NCBI GenBank assembly: GCA_964609495.1
Contig: CAZSTA010000037.1
Location: 1 to 6,424, forward strand
From: CAZSTA01 sp964609495 [NCBI: uncultured bacterium]
GTDB lineage: Bacteria; CAZSTA01
Length of the DNA: 6,424 nucleotides
Reading direction: 5' to 3'
A program made the translations under genes and the position numbers. Of the stretch, positions 1-5,439 are shown one piece after another (the first letter of the stretch is position 1; each line of letters starts with the position of its first letter). The notes beneath the pieces were generated by a model. That model saw nothing but the letters and a program-made list of their open reading frames with translations, made no database searches and had not been told where the DNA came from.

Positions 1-156
1 TCCTATAAGTTCGATGATCTTGGCTCTAAGCTGAGTTCTCCATATAGGGTAATTATCACGCCCCTTAGTTAAATATGAGAGCTCTGGTTGTAACTCCGCA
101 GCTATCTTCTGGAGATATTCCTTATTCGAAAAAGGATTCTTTATTTTAATAGGCAT
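1..156 (-). CDS. N-terminal fragment of an unidentified protein, possibly an alpha/beta hydrolase
   Basis: Fifty-two codons read leftward from an ATG whose complement lies at 154-156, and the frame stays open to the window edge. The start is supported by an AAAGGAG ribosome site (complement at 164-170) seven bases upstream. The gene begins 18 bases after the nucleoside hydrolase stop, so the two are probably co-transcribed. The visible peptide begins MPIKIKNPFSNKEYLQKIAA and ends in a W-R-x-Q-L-R-A-K-I-I-E-L-I-G stretch. That ending resembles the N-terminal lead-in of some bacterial dienelactone-hydrolase or acetyl-xylan-esterase-like proteins, but no catalytic residue is inside the window. 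The family guess is recall-based and weak. The existence of a gene start is well supported. Confidence 0.65.
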   Translation of the reverse strand, partial: MPIKIKNPFSNKEYLQKIAAELQPELSYLTKGRDNYPIWRTQLRAKIIELIG

Positions 157-174
157 TATTATTCTCCTTTCTAA

Positions 175-1092
175 CTAAACTTTGCATATCCTATCGAGCA
201 AAAATTTAACAAAGCGTTCGGAATCAACATCTAAGCAAACGTAAGTGTTCCCTTCATCTTCACTCCTGACCGAAGTAGCAACGGTCATCCCACCGGTGAG
301 TTCCCCCTTCGTCTCAACTGCAACCTTCATCCGCTCAGTAGTTACAAAGCTTCTATCGATAGCAACTGCAACCGCTAGAGGATCGTGCATACAGCATCTA
401 TCAGCAGATATTACCGAGAGCCATTTCTCAAGCAATCTCACTAAAGCAGAGGTAAAGGGAGTTCCTACTTGGGATATTCTGTTCACATCATCCCGACCAA
501 TAGTTACCTTCATCGTAACATCTAATCCCACCATAGTTATTGGTATCCCTGAATTAAAGAGTATTCGAGCGGCTTCGGGATCGCTCTTTACATTATGCTC
601 GACTACCGGGAGGTTGACTCCGTTATCTCCTAGGCGAGTAACACCTCCCATCAACACTACCTCCTTTAGATTATGGATTATCCGCGGCTCTCTGATAATA
701 GCCATCGCGACATTAGTGAGAGGTCCGATGGGGATAAGTGTTATCTCATCCTTATTAGCCATAACCCGATCTATGATGAAGTCCACGGCATGTTGAGATA
801 TAGGCTCGATCTTCTTATCCTCCGAAGTGAGGACTCCTTCTCCCTCATACCCTCCCCACGATACCTCTCTTTCTCGTAAGAGAGGCACTTCGATCCCCGC
901 GGCTACAGGGATATCGGGAAAACCTGCCAATTGCATCAACTTCATAGCCAATCTAGCCCTAAGATGGACATCACCGTAAACAGTGGTAACTCCTTCTAAC
1001 TCGATCTCCTCCGATCTCAAGCACAAAGATAAAGCCATCGCATCATCTACATCAGAGCCAATATCGGTGTCCAAGATAACTCTAATGCTCAT
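175..1092 (-). CDS. Inosine/uridine-preferring nucleoside hydrolase family protein
   Basis: A 305-residue protein of normal length for the IU-type nucleoside hydrolases. These are calcium-dependent cytosolic enzymes that cut the N-glycosidic bond of ribonucleosides, giving a free base and ribose. The N-terminal signature DTDIGSDVDDAMAL (residues 8-21) carries the Asp cluster that binds calcium and ribose (D8, D10, D14, D16, D17). Further family landmarks are IGPLTNVAMA near 122-131, the MGG turn at 148-150, the E-H-N-x-x-x-D-P-E-A-A block at 165-175, and a C-terminal H-D-P (236-238) whose D237 is the expected last metal ligand. The ATG at 1092 has GGAGG (complement at 1098-1102) five bases upstream. 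Base preference (purine, pyrimidine or nicotinamide riboside) cannot be read from sequence. The gene diverges from the regulator and has its own promoter. Confidence 0.93.
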   Translation of the reverse strand: MSIRVILDTDIGSDVDDAMALSLCLRSEEIELEGVTTVYGDVHLRARLAMKLMQLAGFPDIPVAAGIEVPLLREREVSWGGYEGEGVLTSEDKKIEPISQHAVDFIIDRVMANKDEITLIPIGPLTNVAMAIIREPRIIHNLKEVVLMGGVTRLGDNGVNLPVVEHNVKSDPEAARILFNSGIPITMVGLDVTMKVTIGRDDVNRISQVGTPFTSALVRLLEKWLSVISADRCCMHDPLAVAVAIDRSFVTTERMKVAVETKGELTGGMTVATSVRSEDEGNTYVCLDVDSERFVKFLLDRICKV

Positions 1093-1131
1093 TTTAACCT
1101 CCAGTAAGAATATAAAGATTTATCGCTATTA

Positions 1132-1160
1132 ATGATAACATATATTTGCCCAATTGTCTA
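1132..1160 (-). promoter_or_regulatory. Extended -10 promoter for the nucleoside hydrolase operon
   Basis: Read leftward, TAGACA (complement at 1155-1160, five of six to the -35 consensus) is separated by exactly 17 bases from TATCAT (complement at 1132-1137, five of six to the -10 consensus). A TG one base before the -10 box makes it an extended -10 element. Transcription would start around 1125 and leave a leader of roughly 30 bases, too short for a riboswitch. Prediction from sequence only. Confidence 0.65.
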
Positions 1161-1293
1161 GAGGCTAAATAGAATGACGGATAAGGTTTTGTGATAGCTA
1201 TTTTATATGATGGAATGTGACTCATTTAGAAGATGGGGATTTTTTATAACCATCCAACCTATGTTATATTTTAAAAAAATATTAGTAAAATAC

Positions 1294-1322
1294 TTGACAT
1301 TAATAAAAATTTATGGTATAAT
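1294..1322 (+). promoter_or_regulatory. Consensus sigma-70 promoter for the marR-cysE unit
   Basis: A perfect TTGACA (1294-1299) and a perfect TATAAT (1317-1322) are separated by the ideal 17 bases. The TGG before the -10 box also gives an extended -10 element. Start of transcription is expected near 1329. A promoter this strong at the head of a regulator gene usually needs repression, which fits the palindrome directly downstream. Confidence 0.9.
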
Positions 1323-1335
1323 TTAACTAAGTTAA
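1323..1335. promoter_or_regulatory. Perfect 13-base palindrome, likely operator of the MarR regulator
   Basis: TTAACT-A-AGTTAA has fully complementary six-base arms around one central base. It begins at the first base after the -10 box and is centred on 1329, the expected transcription start. A dimeric MarR protein bound here would block RNA polymerase. Site position and symmetry are seen directly; the identity of the bound protein is inferred from the adjacent gene. Confidence 0.65.
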
Positions 1336-1344
1336 GTGATCTTT

Positions 1345-1350
1345 GGGAGG
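1345..1350 (+). promoter_or_regulatory. Ribosome binding site fixing the regulator start at 1357
   Basis: GGGAGG lies six bases before the ATG at 1357. An in-frame GTG at 1336 would add seven residues, but it has no ribosome site and lies only about seven bases downstream of the predicted transcription start. Confidence 0.8.
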
Positions 1351-1356
1351 TACAAG

Positions 1357-1890
1357 ATGGAAAACTCTGTTATCTACTTAGAGAAGATATCTAAACTATT
1401 CTCCCGCTTCGAACAGGAGATATCTAAAGAGATAGAGGGGCTAGATATAACTTCCTCCCAGTTGCAGGGATTGATATACATATCTCAGCATAAGGGGTGC
1501 TTGATAGGGAATATAGCGAATGGGTTATCAATAAGCTATCCTGCGGCTACTAAGCTCACGGATCGTTTGGTGGGAAAGGGATTAGCTCTTCGGAAGGAAG
1601 GCGAGATAGATCGGAGATTGGTAAAGGTTAGCTTAACTCCCAAAGGTGAGGAAATTCTGAAGAAGGTAACTCAAAGGAGAAGAGAGAAGCTCTATGAGAT
1701 AACTCAACATATCGGATCTAAGGAGATGGCGGAATTGGTGAGGATGTTAGAGGAACTTTTAAGAGCTGTCCTACAAGATGAGGATATGATTGAGGATATA
1801 TGTCTTCACTGTGGGAGCGATCATTCTCCAGATTGCTTAGTGAACAAAGCTTATCTGGCTTCAACTGGTGCCGAAATAGAAAAATCCTAA
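1357..1890 (+). CDS. MarR-family transcriptional regulator with C-terminal Cys/His motif
   Basis: A 177-residue protein, longer than the usual MarR length of about 140-150. Residues 1-28 form the N-terminal dimerisation helix. Residues 30-75 hold the winged helix-turn-helix, with recognition-helix sequence [14 protein letters not shown]. The wing carries the family D-R-R (85-87) followed by [10 protein letters not shown], and residues 98-140 are the C-terminal dimerisation helices. The additional tail contains C149-x2-C152-x3-H156-x3-C160, a pattern suited to binding zinc, iron or an Fe-S cluster, or to redox sensing; H151 and C48 are further candidates. The gene heads a unit with cysE 17 bases downstream and has a start-site palindrome, so autoregulation is likely. 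The ligand is unknown. A cysteine, redox, iron or sulfur signal is inferred from the tail and neighbours. Confidence 0.9.
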   Translation: MENSVIYLEKISKLFSRFEQEISKEIEGLDITSSQLQGLIYISQHKGCLIGNIANGLSISYPAATKLTDRLVGKGLALRKEGEIDRRLVKVSLTPKGEEILKKVTQRRREKLYEITQHIGSKEMAELVRMLEELLRAVLQDEDMIEDICLHCGSDHSPDCLVNKAYLASTGAEIEKS

Positions 1891-1893
1891 AAA

Positions 1894-1898
1894 AGGAG
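1894..1898 (+). promoter_or_regulatory. Ribosome binding site fixing the cysE start at GTG 1908
   Basis: AGGAG lies nine bases before the in-frame GTG at 1908. The same frame is open back to an ATG at 1800, but that longer start would overlap the regulator gene by 91 bases and add 36 residues unlike any CysE N-terminus. Confidence 0.75.
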
Positions 1899-1907
1899 TG
1901 GTTCACT

Positions 1908-2603
1908 GTGATCATTGAGACCTTGAAGAGAGATATACAGGCGGTATTTGAGAGGGATCCGGCCTCCAGAAGCGTTTGGGAAATTATCCTCTGCTATCCG
2001 GGATTCCATGCATTATTCTTCTATCGTCTCTCTCACTGGCTATGGGAACAAAAGCTGTATCTTTTAGGTAGATTTGTATCCCATTTAGGTAGATTTTTCA
2101 CTGGCATAGAGATTCACCCTAGGGCTAAGATAGGACCTGGTTTCTTCATCGATCATGGGATGGGAGTAGTAATCGGCGAGACCTCTGAGATAGGTGAAAA
2201 TGTCACCCTCTATCATGGAGTAACCCTAGGAGGAACGAGCTGGAAGAAGGAGAAACGGCATCCTACTATCGGCAAGAATGTGGTTATTGGAGTTGGAGCG
2301 AAGATATTGGGTCCATTTAAAATAGGTGATAATAGCAGAATAGGAGCAGGGTCTGTAGTGGTGAAGGAAGTTCCTCCCAACTCGGTGGTAGTTGGTGTTC
2401 CAGGTAAGGTTATTTTCAAAGATGGCAAGAAGATGAAAGATAAGATAGACCTTGAGAAACACATCCTGCCAGACCCGGTAGCGAAAGCGGTTGAATGCTT
2501 GATAAAGAGAGTTCAAGAGTTGGAAAAGGAGGTAGCTGAACTCAAAGAGGAGAGAGGGAAGGAACTCGAGGATAAGAAAGAGATAGTCGAAATTGTTCAT
2601 TAA
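1908..2603 (+). CDS. cysE: Serine O-acetyltransferase (SAT)
   Basis: A 231-residue cytosolic enzyme that makes O-acetyl-L-serine from serine and acetyl-CoA, the first step of cysteine synthesis. The N-terminal helical part (about 1-60) includes [20 protein letters not shown], typical of CysE. It is followed by hexapeptide-repeat left-handed beta-helix turns (about 66-170). Active-site landmarks are E68 in G-I-E-I-H-P (Asp143 in E. coli), D82-H83 in F-I-D-H-G-M-G (Asp157/His158 in E. coli) and HGVTLGGT at 103-110, followed by R-H-P-T-I-G. The Asp-to-Glu change is common in Gram-positive-type SATs. The tail (about 190-230) is rich in Glu, Lys and Leu with heptad-like spacing, suggesting a coiled coil, and it ends in Val-His. 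The terminal Ile through which many SATs dock into CysK is absent. No cysK is in the window. Confidence 0.95.
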   Translation: MIIETLKRDIQAVFERDPASRSVWEIILCYPGFHALFFYRLSHWLWEQKLYLLGRFVSHLGRFFTGIEIHPRAKIGPGFFIDHGMGVVIGETSEIGENVTLYHGVTLGGTSWKKEKRHPTIGKNVVIGVGAKILGPFKIGDNSRIGAGSVVVKEVPPNSVVVGVPGKVIFKDGKKMKDKIDLEKHILPDPVAKAVECLIKRVQELEKEVAELKEERGKELEDKKEIVEIVH

Positions 2604-2641
2604 GAAAGGGGAAGCTGAGATGTGTCCGAGCCAATTAAAGC

Positions 2642-2670
2642 TTGACAATGATCTGAAAATGTAATACAAT
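2642..2670 (+). promoter_or_regulatory. Strong sigma-70 promoter for the pncA-pncB-fmdB-iscU unit
   Basis: A perfect TTGACA (2642-2647) and TACAAT (2665-2670, five of six) are separated by 17 bases. It lies 38 bases after the cysE stop. It should start transcripts near 2677, giving a leader of about 34 bases to the ATG at 2711. It would let the downstream genes be expressed independently of the MarR-controlled promoter, though no terminator separates the units. Confidence 0.8.
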
Positions 2671-2693
2671 AAAGTTGAAAAGATCGCTAAGTG

Positions 2694-2699
2694 AGGAGG
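2694..2699 (+). promoter_or_regulatory. Ribosome binding site for the nicotinamidase-like gene
   Basis: AGGAGG stands 11 bases before the ATG at 2711, a slightly long spacing. An in-frame TTG at 2675 is excluded as a start for transcripts from the promoter at 2642-2670, because it lies at the predicted transcription start. Confidence 0.65.
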
Positions 2700-2710
2700 C
2701 ACTGGGAGAA

Positions 2711-3241
2711 ATGAGGAAGGCTGTTCTGGTTATCGATATGACTAGGGGATTTTGTGAAGAAGGATATCCTCTCTATTGCGGAGAGGCAATTCGAAATATA
2801 ATCCCTAATGTCCAGAAGTTATTGAAGAAAGCTCAAGAGGAAGGGACTAAGATCATCTATATCTGCGATCATCACGATCCTGGTGATCTCGAATTTGAGA
2901 CGTTTCCTCCCCACTGTATAGAAGGAACAGCAGAAACAGAGATTATTCCAGAATTGAAGGATAACTTCCCCGGAGAGGTGGTTCCCAAGAAACGTTATAG
3001 CGTATTCTATAATACCAATTTGGATGAGATACTGGAGCGAGAAGGGATAGAGAAAATTCTTATCAGTGGAGTTTGCACCGATATCTGTGTTATGCATAGC
3101 ACCGCTGACGCTCGCAATCGCGACTATCCTGTTGAAGTATATGAGGATTGTGTGGCTAGTTTCAATGAGGAGGCTCATCATTTCGCGTTAAAGCATATGA
3201 AAGAGAGCTTAGGGGCTGAACTTGTTAGGATTGGAGAATAG
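2711..3241 (+). CDS. pncA: Isochorismatase-family hydrolase, probable nicotinamidase
   Basis: A 176-residue cysteine hydrolase of the isochorismatase/nicotinamidase superfamily, normal length. The catalytic triad is visible: D9 in V-L-V-I-D-M, K93 in P-K-K-R-Y-S-V-F, and C126 in GVCTDICV with the usual T-D-x-C-V context. A block at 53-73 with D53, H55 and H68 (D-H-H, then F-P-P-H-C-I-E-G-T) matches the metal-site region of PncA-type nicotinamidases and is generally missing from plain isochorismatases. The expected reaction is nicotinamide to nicotinate plus ammonia, in the cytosol. The next gene is a nicotinate phosphoribosyltransferase, the following step of the Preiss-Handler NAD salvage pathway, which strongly supports this assignment. 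A related amidase on another small amide remains possible. Confidence 0.87.
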   Translation: MRKAVLVIDMTRGFCEEGYPLYCGEAIRNIIPNVQKLLKKAQEEGTKIIYICDHHDPGDLEFETFPPHCIEGTAETEIIPELKDNFPGEVVPKKRYSVFYNTNLDEILEREGIEKILISGVCTDICVMHSTADARNRDYPVEVYEDCVASFNEEAHHFALKHMKESLGAELVRIGE

Positions 3242-3289
3242 AAAGAAGAAATATGCTCAATTTCTATTTTTCCGATAAGGAATGGGAAA

Positions 3290-4294
3290 GTGAATAAAAC
3301 CCCCAATTTTGATATTCCTCCTACTATTCTAAATGGGGATACCGCAGATATATACTTCGTCAGAGCTAAGACCACCTTGGAGAGAGAGGGATTGAATACT
3401 CCAGTTACGATGGAGATATTTCCCTCCAGAGCTGGACTCCTTTGCGGGATGGAGGAGGTTCTGGCTCTACTCGATAAGGTGCTCGAGGAGAAGGCTCGTG
3501 TTTGGTCACTATCCGAGGGAGAGCGATTCGAGAGGAAGGAAGTCGTCCTGCGGATACGAGCGCCTTATAACTCCTTCGGAATCTATGAGACTGCCATCTT
3601 GGGAATGTTAGCCCACTGTAGTGGTTGGGCAACTGCCGCTCGAGAATGTGTCGAGGCGGCGGGCGATATTCCCATAATCAGTTTTGGCGCTCGTCATGTT
3701 CATCCCCTCGTCTCCAGTAGAATGGAGTATGCCGCTATTATAGGAGGATGTTCAGGGGGCGCTACTCCAGCCGGGACTAGACTGGCTGGACTTCTCCCTT
3801 CAGGGACTATGCCTCACGCTATGATGCTCATCTTTGGAGACACGGTCGAAGGGGCTTTAGCCTTCGATAGGCATATGCCTGATGAGGTGGATAGGATAGT
3901 TCTGGTTGATACCTTCAAGGATGAAGGTGAGGAGAGTTTACGGGTGGCAAGAGCTTTGAAAGAGCGACTCTCTGGAGTGCGCTTAGACACCCCTTCTGAG
4001 AGGGGAGGAGTAACCGCCGATCTGGTAAAGGAGGTTCGAGCGAGGTTAGACCTAGAAGGATTCAACCAGGTCAAGATCATAGTCAGTGGAGGTATAGATC
4101 CAGATAGAATCAGATATTTCCTCGATAATAACGCAGAGGTCGATGGCTTTGGAGTGGGGAGCTATATTAGTGGGGCTAAGCCCATAGATTTCACTGGTGA
4201 TTTGAAAGAGATCGATGGTAAACCAGTGGCTAAGAGAGGTAGGATCCCTGGGATCACTCCCAATCCCAGATTGAAAAAGCATCCAAGAAAATAA
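3290..4294 (+). CDS. pncB: Nicotinate phosphoribosyltransferase, archaeal-like short form
   Basis: A 334-residue enzyme predicted to convert nicotinate, PRPP and ATP to nicotinate mononucleotide in NAD salvage. It starts at GTG 3290 with AAGGA (3277-3281) eight bases upstream. Landmarks: the N-terminal NGDTADIYFVRA segment (15-26), Y-E-T-A-I-L (99-104), SFGARHVHP (131-139), GGCSGGATPAGTRLAG (152-167), SGTMPHAM (171-178) with H176 as the likely phosphorylated His, VDTFKDE (206-212), RLDTPSERGG (231-240), and V-S-G-G-I-D (265-270) for phosphate binding. The tail has the R-G-R-I-P-G-I-T-P-N-P-R lysine-rich end. This resembles the Thermoplasma-type family rather than E. coli PncB, and looks shorter than the roughly 390 residues I recall for the archaeal enzyme. 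The gap from the nicotinamidase gene is 48 bases. Confidence 0.9.
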   Translation: MNKTPNFDIPPTILNGDTADIYFVRAKTTLEREGLNTPVTMEIFPSRAGLLCGMEEVLALLDKVLEEKARVWSLSEGERFERKEVVLRIRAPYNSFGIYETAILGMLAHCSGWATAARECVEAAGDIPIISFGARHVHPLVSSRMEYAAIIGGCSGGATPAGTRLAGLLPSGTMPHAMMLIFGDTVEGALAFDRHMPDEVDRIVLVDTFKDEGEESLRVARALKERLSGVRLDTPSERGGVTADLVKEVRARLDLEGFNQVKIIVSGGIDPDRIRYFLDNNAEVDGFGVGSYISGAKPIDFTGDLKEIDGKPVAKRGRIPGITPNPRLKKHPRK

Positions 4295-4308
4295 AGGAGG
4301 TATTAGCT

Positions 4309-4539
4309 ATGCCAATCTATGAATATAAATGTTCGGATTGCGAATCTGAGTTCGAGATATTAGTCAGAGGAAAGAATGAAAAGAAACTTCATTGCCCACA
4401 GTGCGGGAGCGAAAATATAAGTCGTCTCTTTTCAAGCTTTGGTGTTAGTATGGGGTCTTCATCCCAAACGAGTGTTTCTTCGAGTTCATCTTCAGCTTGT
4501 AGTGTCTGTACTTCCCAAAGCTGTAGCATCTGCAAATAG
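4309..4539 (+). CDS. FmdB-type zinc ribbon protein
   Basis: A 76-residue protein with the FmdB/CxxC_CxxC_SSSS family layout. It opens with MPIYEYKC, then two CxxC knuckles (C8/C11 and C29/C32) that should bind one zinc. A Ser-rich linker (about 47-62) follows, then a second Cys cluster C64-x2-C67-x4-C72-x2-C75. Members are described as putative regulators because of the methylotroph fmdB gene, but the molecular role is not established. A near-ideal AAAGGAGG (4293-4300) lies eight bases before the ATG, and the pncB stop codon overlaps its first bases, so translation is probably tightly linked. The position just before iscU suggests a link to Fe-S or metal handling, which is inference only. Confidence 0.88.
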   Translation: MPIYEYKCSDCESEFEILVRGKNEKKLHCPQCGSENISRLFSSFGVSMGSSSQTSVSSSSSSACSVCTSQSCSICK

Positions 4540-4557
4540 GCAAGGAGGGGAAGTATA

Positions 4558-4947
4558 ATGTATAGCGATTTAGTTATGGAACACTTCAGTAATCCCCGCA
4601 ATGTGGGAGAGATGCCAGATGCCGATGGAGTTGGAACAGAGGGTAATCCCGTATGTGGTGACATTATGAGAATCTATGTCAAGGTCAATAATAACCACAT
4701 CGAGGATATTAAGTTCAAAACCTTCGGGTGTGGAGCAGCTATCGCTACCAGCAGTATGGTAACCGAGATGGTCAAGGGTAAAACTCTGGACGAAGCGATG
4801 GAGATATCCAATAAAGCTGTAGCTGAGGCTTTAGGAGGATTGCCATCAAATAAGATGCACTGTTCCAATTTGGCAGCAGATGCTCTCCACAAAGCTATTG
4901 AGGATTATCGTTCCAGGCAGGCCGAGAAATCCGACAAGGGGGAGTGA
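4558..4947 (+). CDS. iscU: Iron-sulfur cluster assembly scaffold protein, IscU/NifU N-terminal type
   Basis: A 129-residue cytosolic scaffold on which [2Fe-2S] or [4Fe-4S] clusters are built from cysteine-derived sulfur before transfer to target proteins. It opens with the family MYSDLVMEHFSNPRNVGEM. The three cluster cysteines are C33 (G-N-P-V-C-G-D), C58 (F-G-C-G-A-A-I-A) and C102 (K-M-H-C-S-N-L-A), and D35 is the conserved Asp that tunes cluster release. The LPPVK chaperone-binding motif of E. coli IscU is replaced by L-P-S-N-K (95-99), as in NifU-like proteins of organisms without HscA/HscB. No cysteine desulfurase gene lies in the window. An AAGGAGG (4542-4548) lies nine bases before the ATG, and the gap from the FmdB-type gene is 18 bases. 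Confidence 0.94.
   Translation: MYSDLVMEHFSNPRNVGEMPDADGVGTEGNPVCGDIMRIYVKVNNNHIEDIKFKTFGCGAAIATSSMVTEMVKGKTLDEAMEISNKAVAEALGGLPSNKMHCSNLAADALHKAIEDYRSRQAEKSDKGE
4938..4944 (+). promoter_or_regulatory. Ribosome binding site inside the end of iscU, deciding the downstream start
   Basis: GGGGGAG ends eight bases before GTG 4953 and lies within the last codons of iscU. The in-frame GTG at 4944 overlaps this site itself, so it is the poorer start. Confidence 0.6.
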
Positions 4948-4952
4948 TAAAA

Positions 4953-5147
4953 GTGGATGTAGAAAACATCAATAAAGCCGGAAAGGGAGAAACTTGTTGC
5001 TGTCCATATTGCGATCAGGAGTTGTTCATCGATGCTCCATTCTGTGTGCCTTGTGGAAAGAAAATCCTATTTTGCCCGGAGTGTGGAGAACCTTTGCCTC
5101 AATCTGCTGAGAGATGCGATAGCTGTGGAGCTGAAATCGAGAAATAG
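4953..5147 (+). CDS. Small double zinc ribbon protein
   Basis: A 64-residue protein from GTG 4953, or 67 residues if the GTG at 4944 overlapping the iscU stop is used. After a short polar N-terminus it carries four CxxC pairs at C17/C20, C31/C34, C41/C44 and C55/C58. The spacing is regular: each pair of knuckles is ten residues apart, forming two consecutive zinc ribbons. Two extra cysteines (C15, C16) precede the first knuckle, giving C-C-C-P-Y-C. There is no signal peptide or membrane segment. The ribosome site lies inside iscU, so it is probably translated together with it. The function is unknown. A double zinc ribbon can bind protein or nucleic acid, and the neighbours suggest an accessory role in metal or Fe-S metabolism. 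It is the last gene of the unit. Confidence 0.8.
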   Translation: MDVENINKAGKGETCCCPYCDQELFIDAPFCVPCGKKILFCPECGEPLPQSAERCDSCGAEIEK

Positions 5148-5161
5148 AGAGTTGTGATTCT

Positions 5162-5175
5162 CTAATAAATATTAG
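5162..5175. repeat. Perfect AT-rich inverted repeat after the operon
   Basis: CTAATA-AA-TATTAG has fully complementary six-base arms with a two-base centre, beginning 15 bases after the zinc ribbon stop. It could be a regulator site or a weak RNA hairpin. It lacks a G+C-rich stem and T-run, so I do not call it a terminator. Confidence 0.5.
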
Positions 5176-5246
5176 TGTTGGAAATAAACATTTCTAAGCT
5201 CGCTTATAGTGAGGTTTCCCTACTTTCAGAGCCTTACATCTACCCG

Positions 5247-5275
5247 CAAAGATATCTCCAAAAGCTAGTTATAAT
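5247..5275 (+). promoter_or_regulatory. Weak candidate promoter for the secreted protein gene
   Basis: TATAAT at 5270-5275 is a perfect -10 box, but the position 17 bases upstream reads CAAAGA, only two of six to the -35 consensus. It would give a leader of about 158 bases. Activator dependence is possible; chance occurrence in AT-rich DNA is equally possible. Confidence 0.3.
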
Positions 5276-5427
5276 GTGATTTGACATCCGAAAATCCCGA
5301 AATAAATAGAGATTAAGGAATCGCAATCTAAATGTATCGCTCAGTTCAGTCCTCCAAATTGTACAGAAATTAAGACCGAAGAAAGGTCTGGCAGTTGCTG
5401 GAACTTCCTTGGAAATTCTTAAGAACA

Positions 5428-5434
5428 GGGGGGG
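5428..5434 (+). promoter_or_regulatory. Seven-G ribosome binding site of the secreted protein gene
   Basis: A run of seven G (preceded by A) stands five bases before ATG 5440. A second good ribosome site, GGGAGGGG (5456-5463), precedes an in-frame TTG at 5470, which would shorten the N-terminus by ten residues without harming the signal peptide. The ATG is preferred. Confidence 0.55.
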
Positions 5435-5439
5435 TTAAG

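Larger units (their letters stand above)
5148..5439. other. Intergenic stretch without a recognisable gene
   Basis: About 290 bases between the double zinc ribbon gene and the secreted protein gene. I see no convincing coding frame, tRNA or known riboswitch. It contains a perfect inverted repeat (5162-5175), a possible -10 box (TATAAT at 5270-5275) with a poor -35 match (CAAAGA at 5247-5252), an isolated TTGACA at 5281-5286 with no good -10 box, a five-base-pair hairpin (5373-5389), and the palindrome TTCTTAAGAA (5416-5425). No hairpin followed by a T-run is visible, so the end of the upstream operon is not marked by a classic terminator. Confidence 0.6.

Noticed and set aside
245-796. Long open frame on the plus strand inside the nucleoside hydrolase gene
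   Set aside because: It has no ribosome site or recognisable domain and is the antisense of a well-supported enzyme gene.
1230-1256. GATGG...CCATC inverted repeat followed by AT-rich sequence upstream of the regulator promoter
   Set aside because: A five-base stem with a long loop is expected by chance; there is no link to a gene end.
1800-1907. N-terminal extension of cysE from ATG 1800
   Set aside because: It would overlap the regulator by 91 bases. The extra 36 residues are out-of-frame regulator sequence, and GTG 1908 has a proper ribosome site.
2620-2664. A 14-residue frame (MCPSQLKLDNDLKM) with an AAAGGGG site upstream, after cysE
   Set aside because: It overlaps the strong promoter at 2642-2670 and is too short to support. 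A faint likeness of Q-L-K-L-D-N-D-L to the start of cysteinyl-tRNA synthetase, a common cysE neighbour, is not enough to call a remnant.
5146-5163. Possible terminator hairpin AGAGA...TCTCT at the end of the operon
   Set aside because: Only five weak base pairs with an eight-base loop and no following T-run.
5281-5309. Perfect TTGACA upstream of the secreted protein gene as a promoter
   Set aside because: No sequence 15-18 bases downstream matches the -10 consensus in more than three of six positions.
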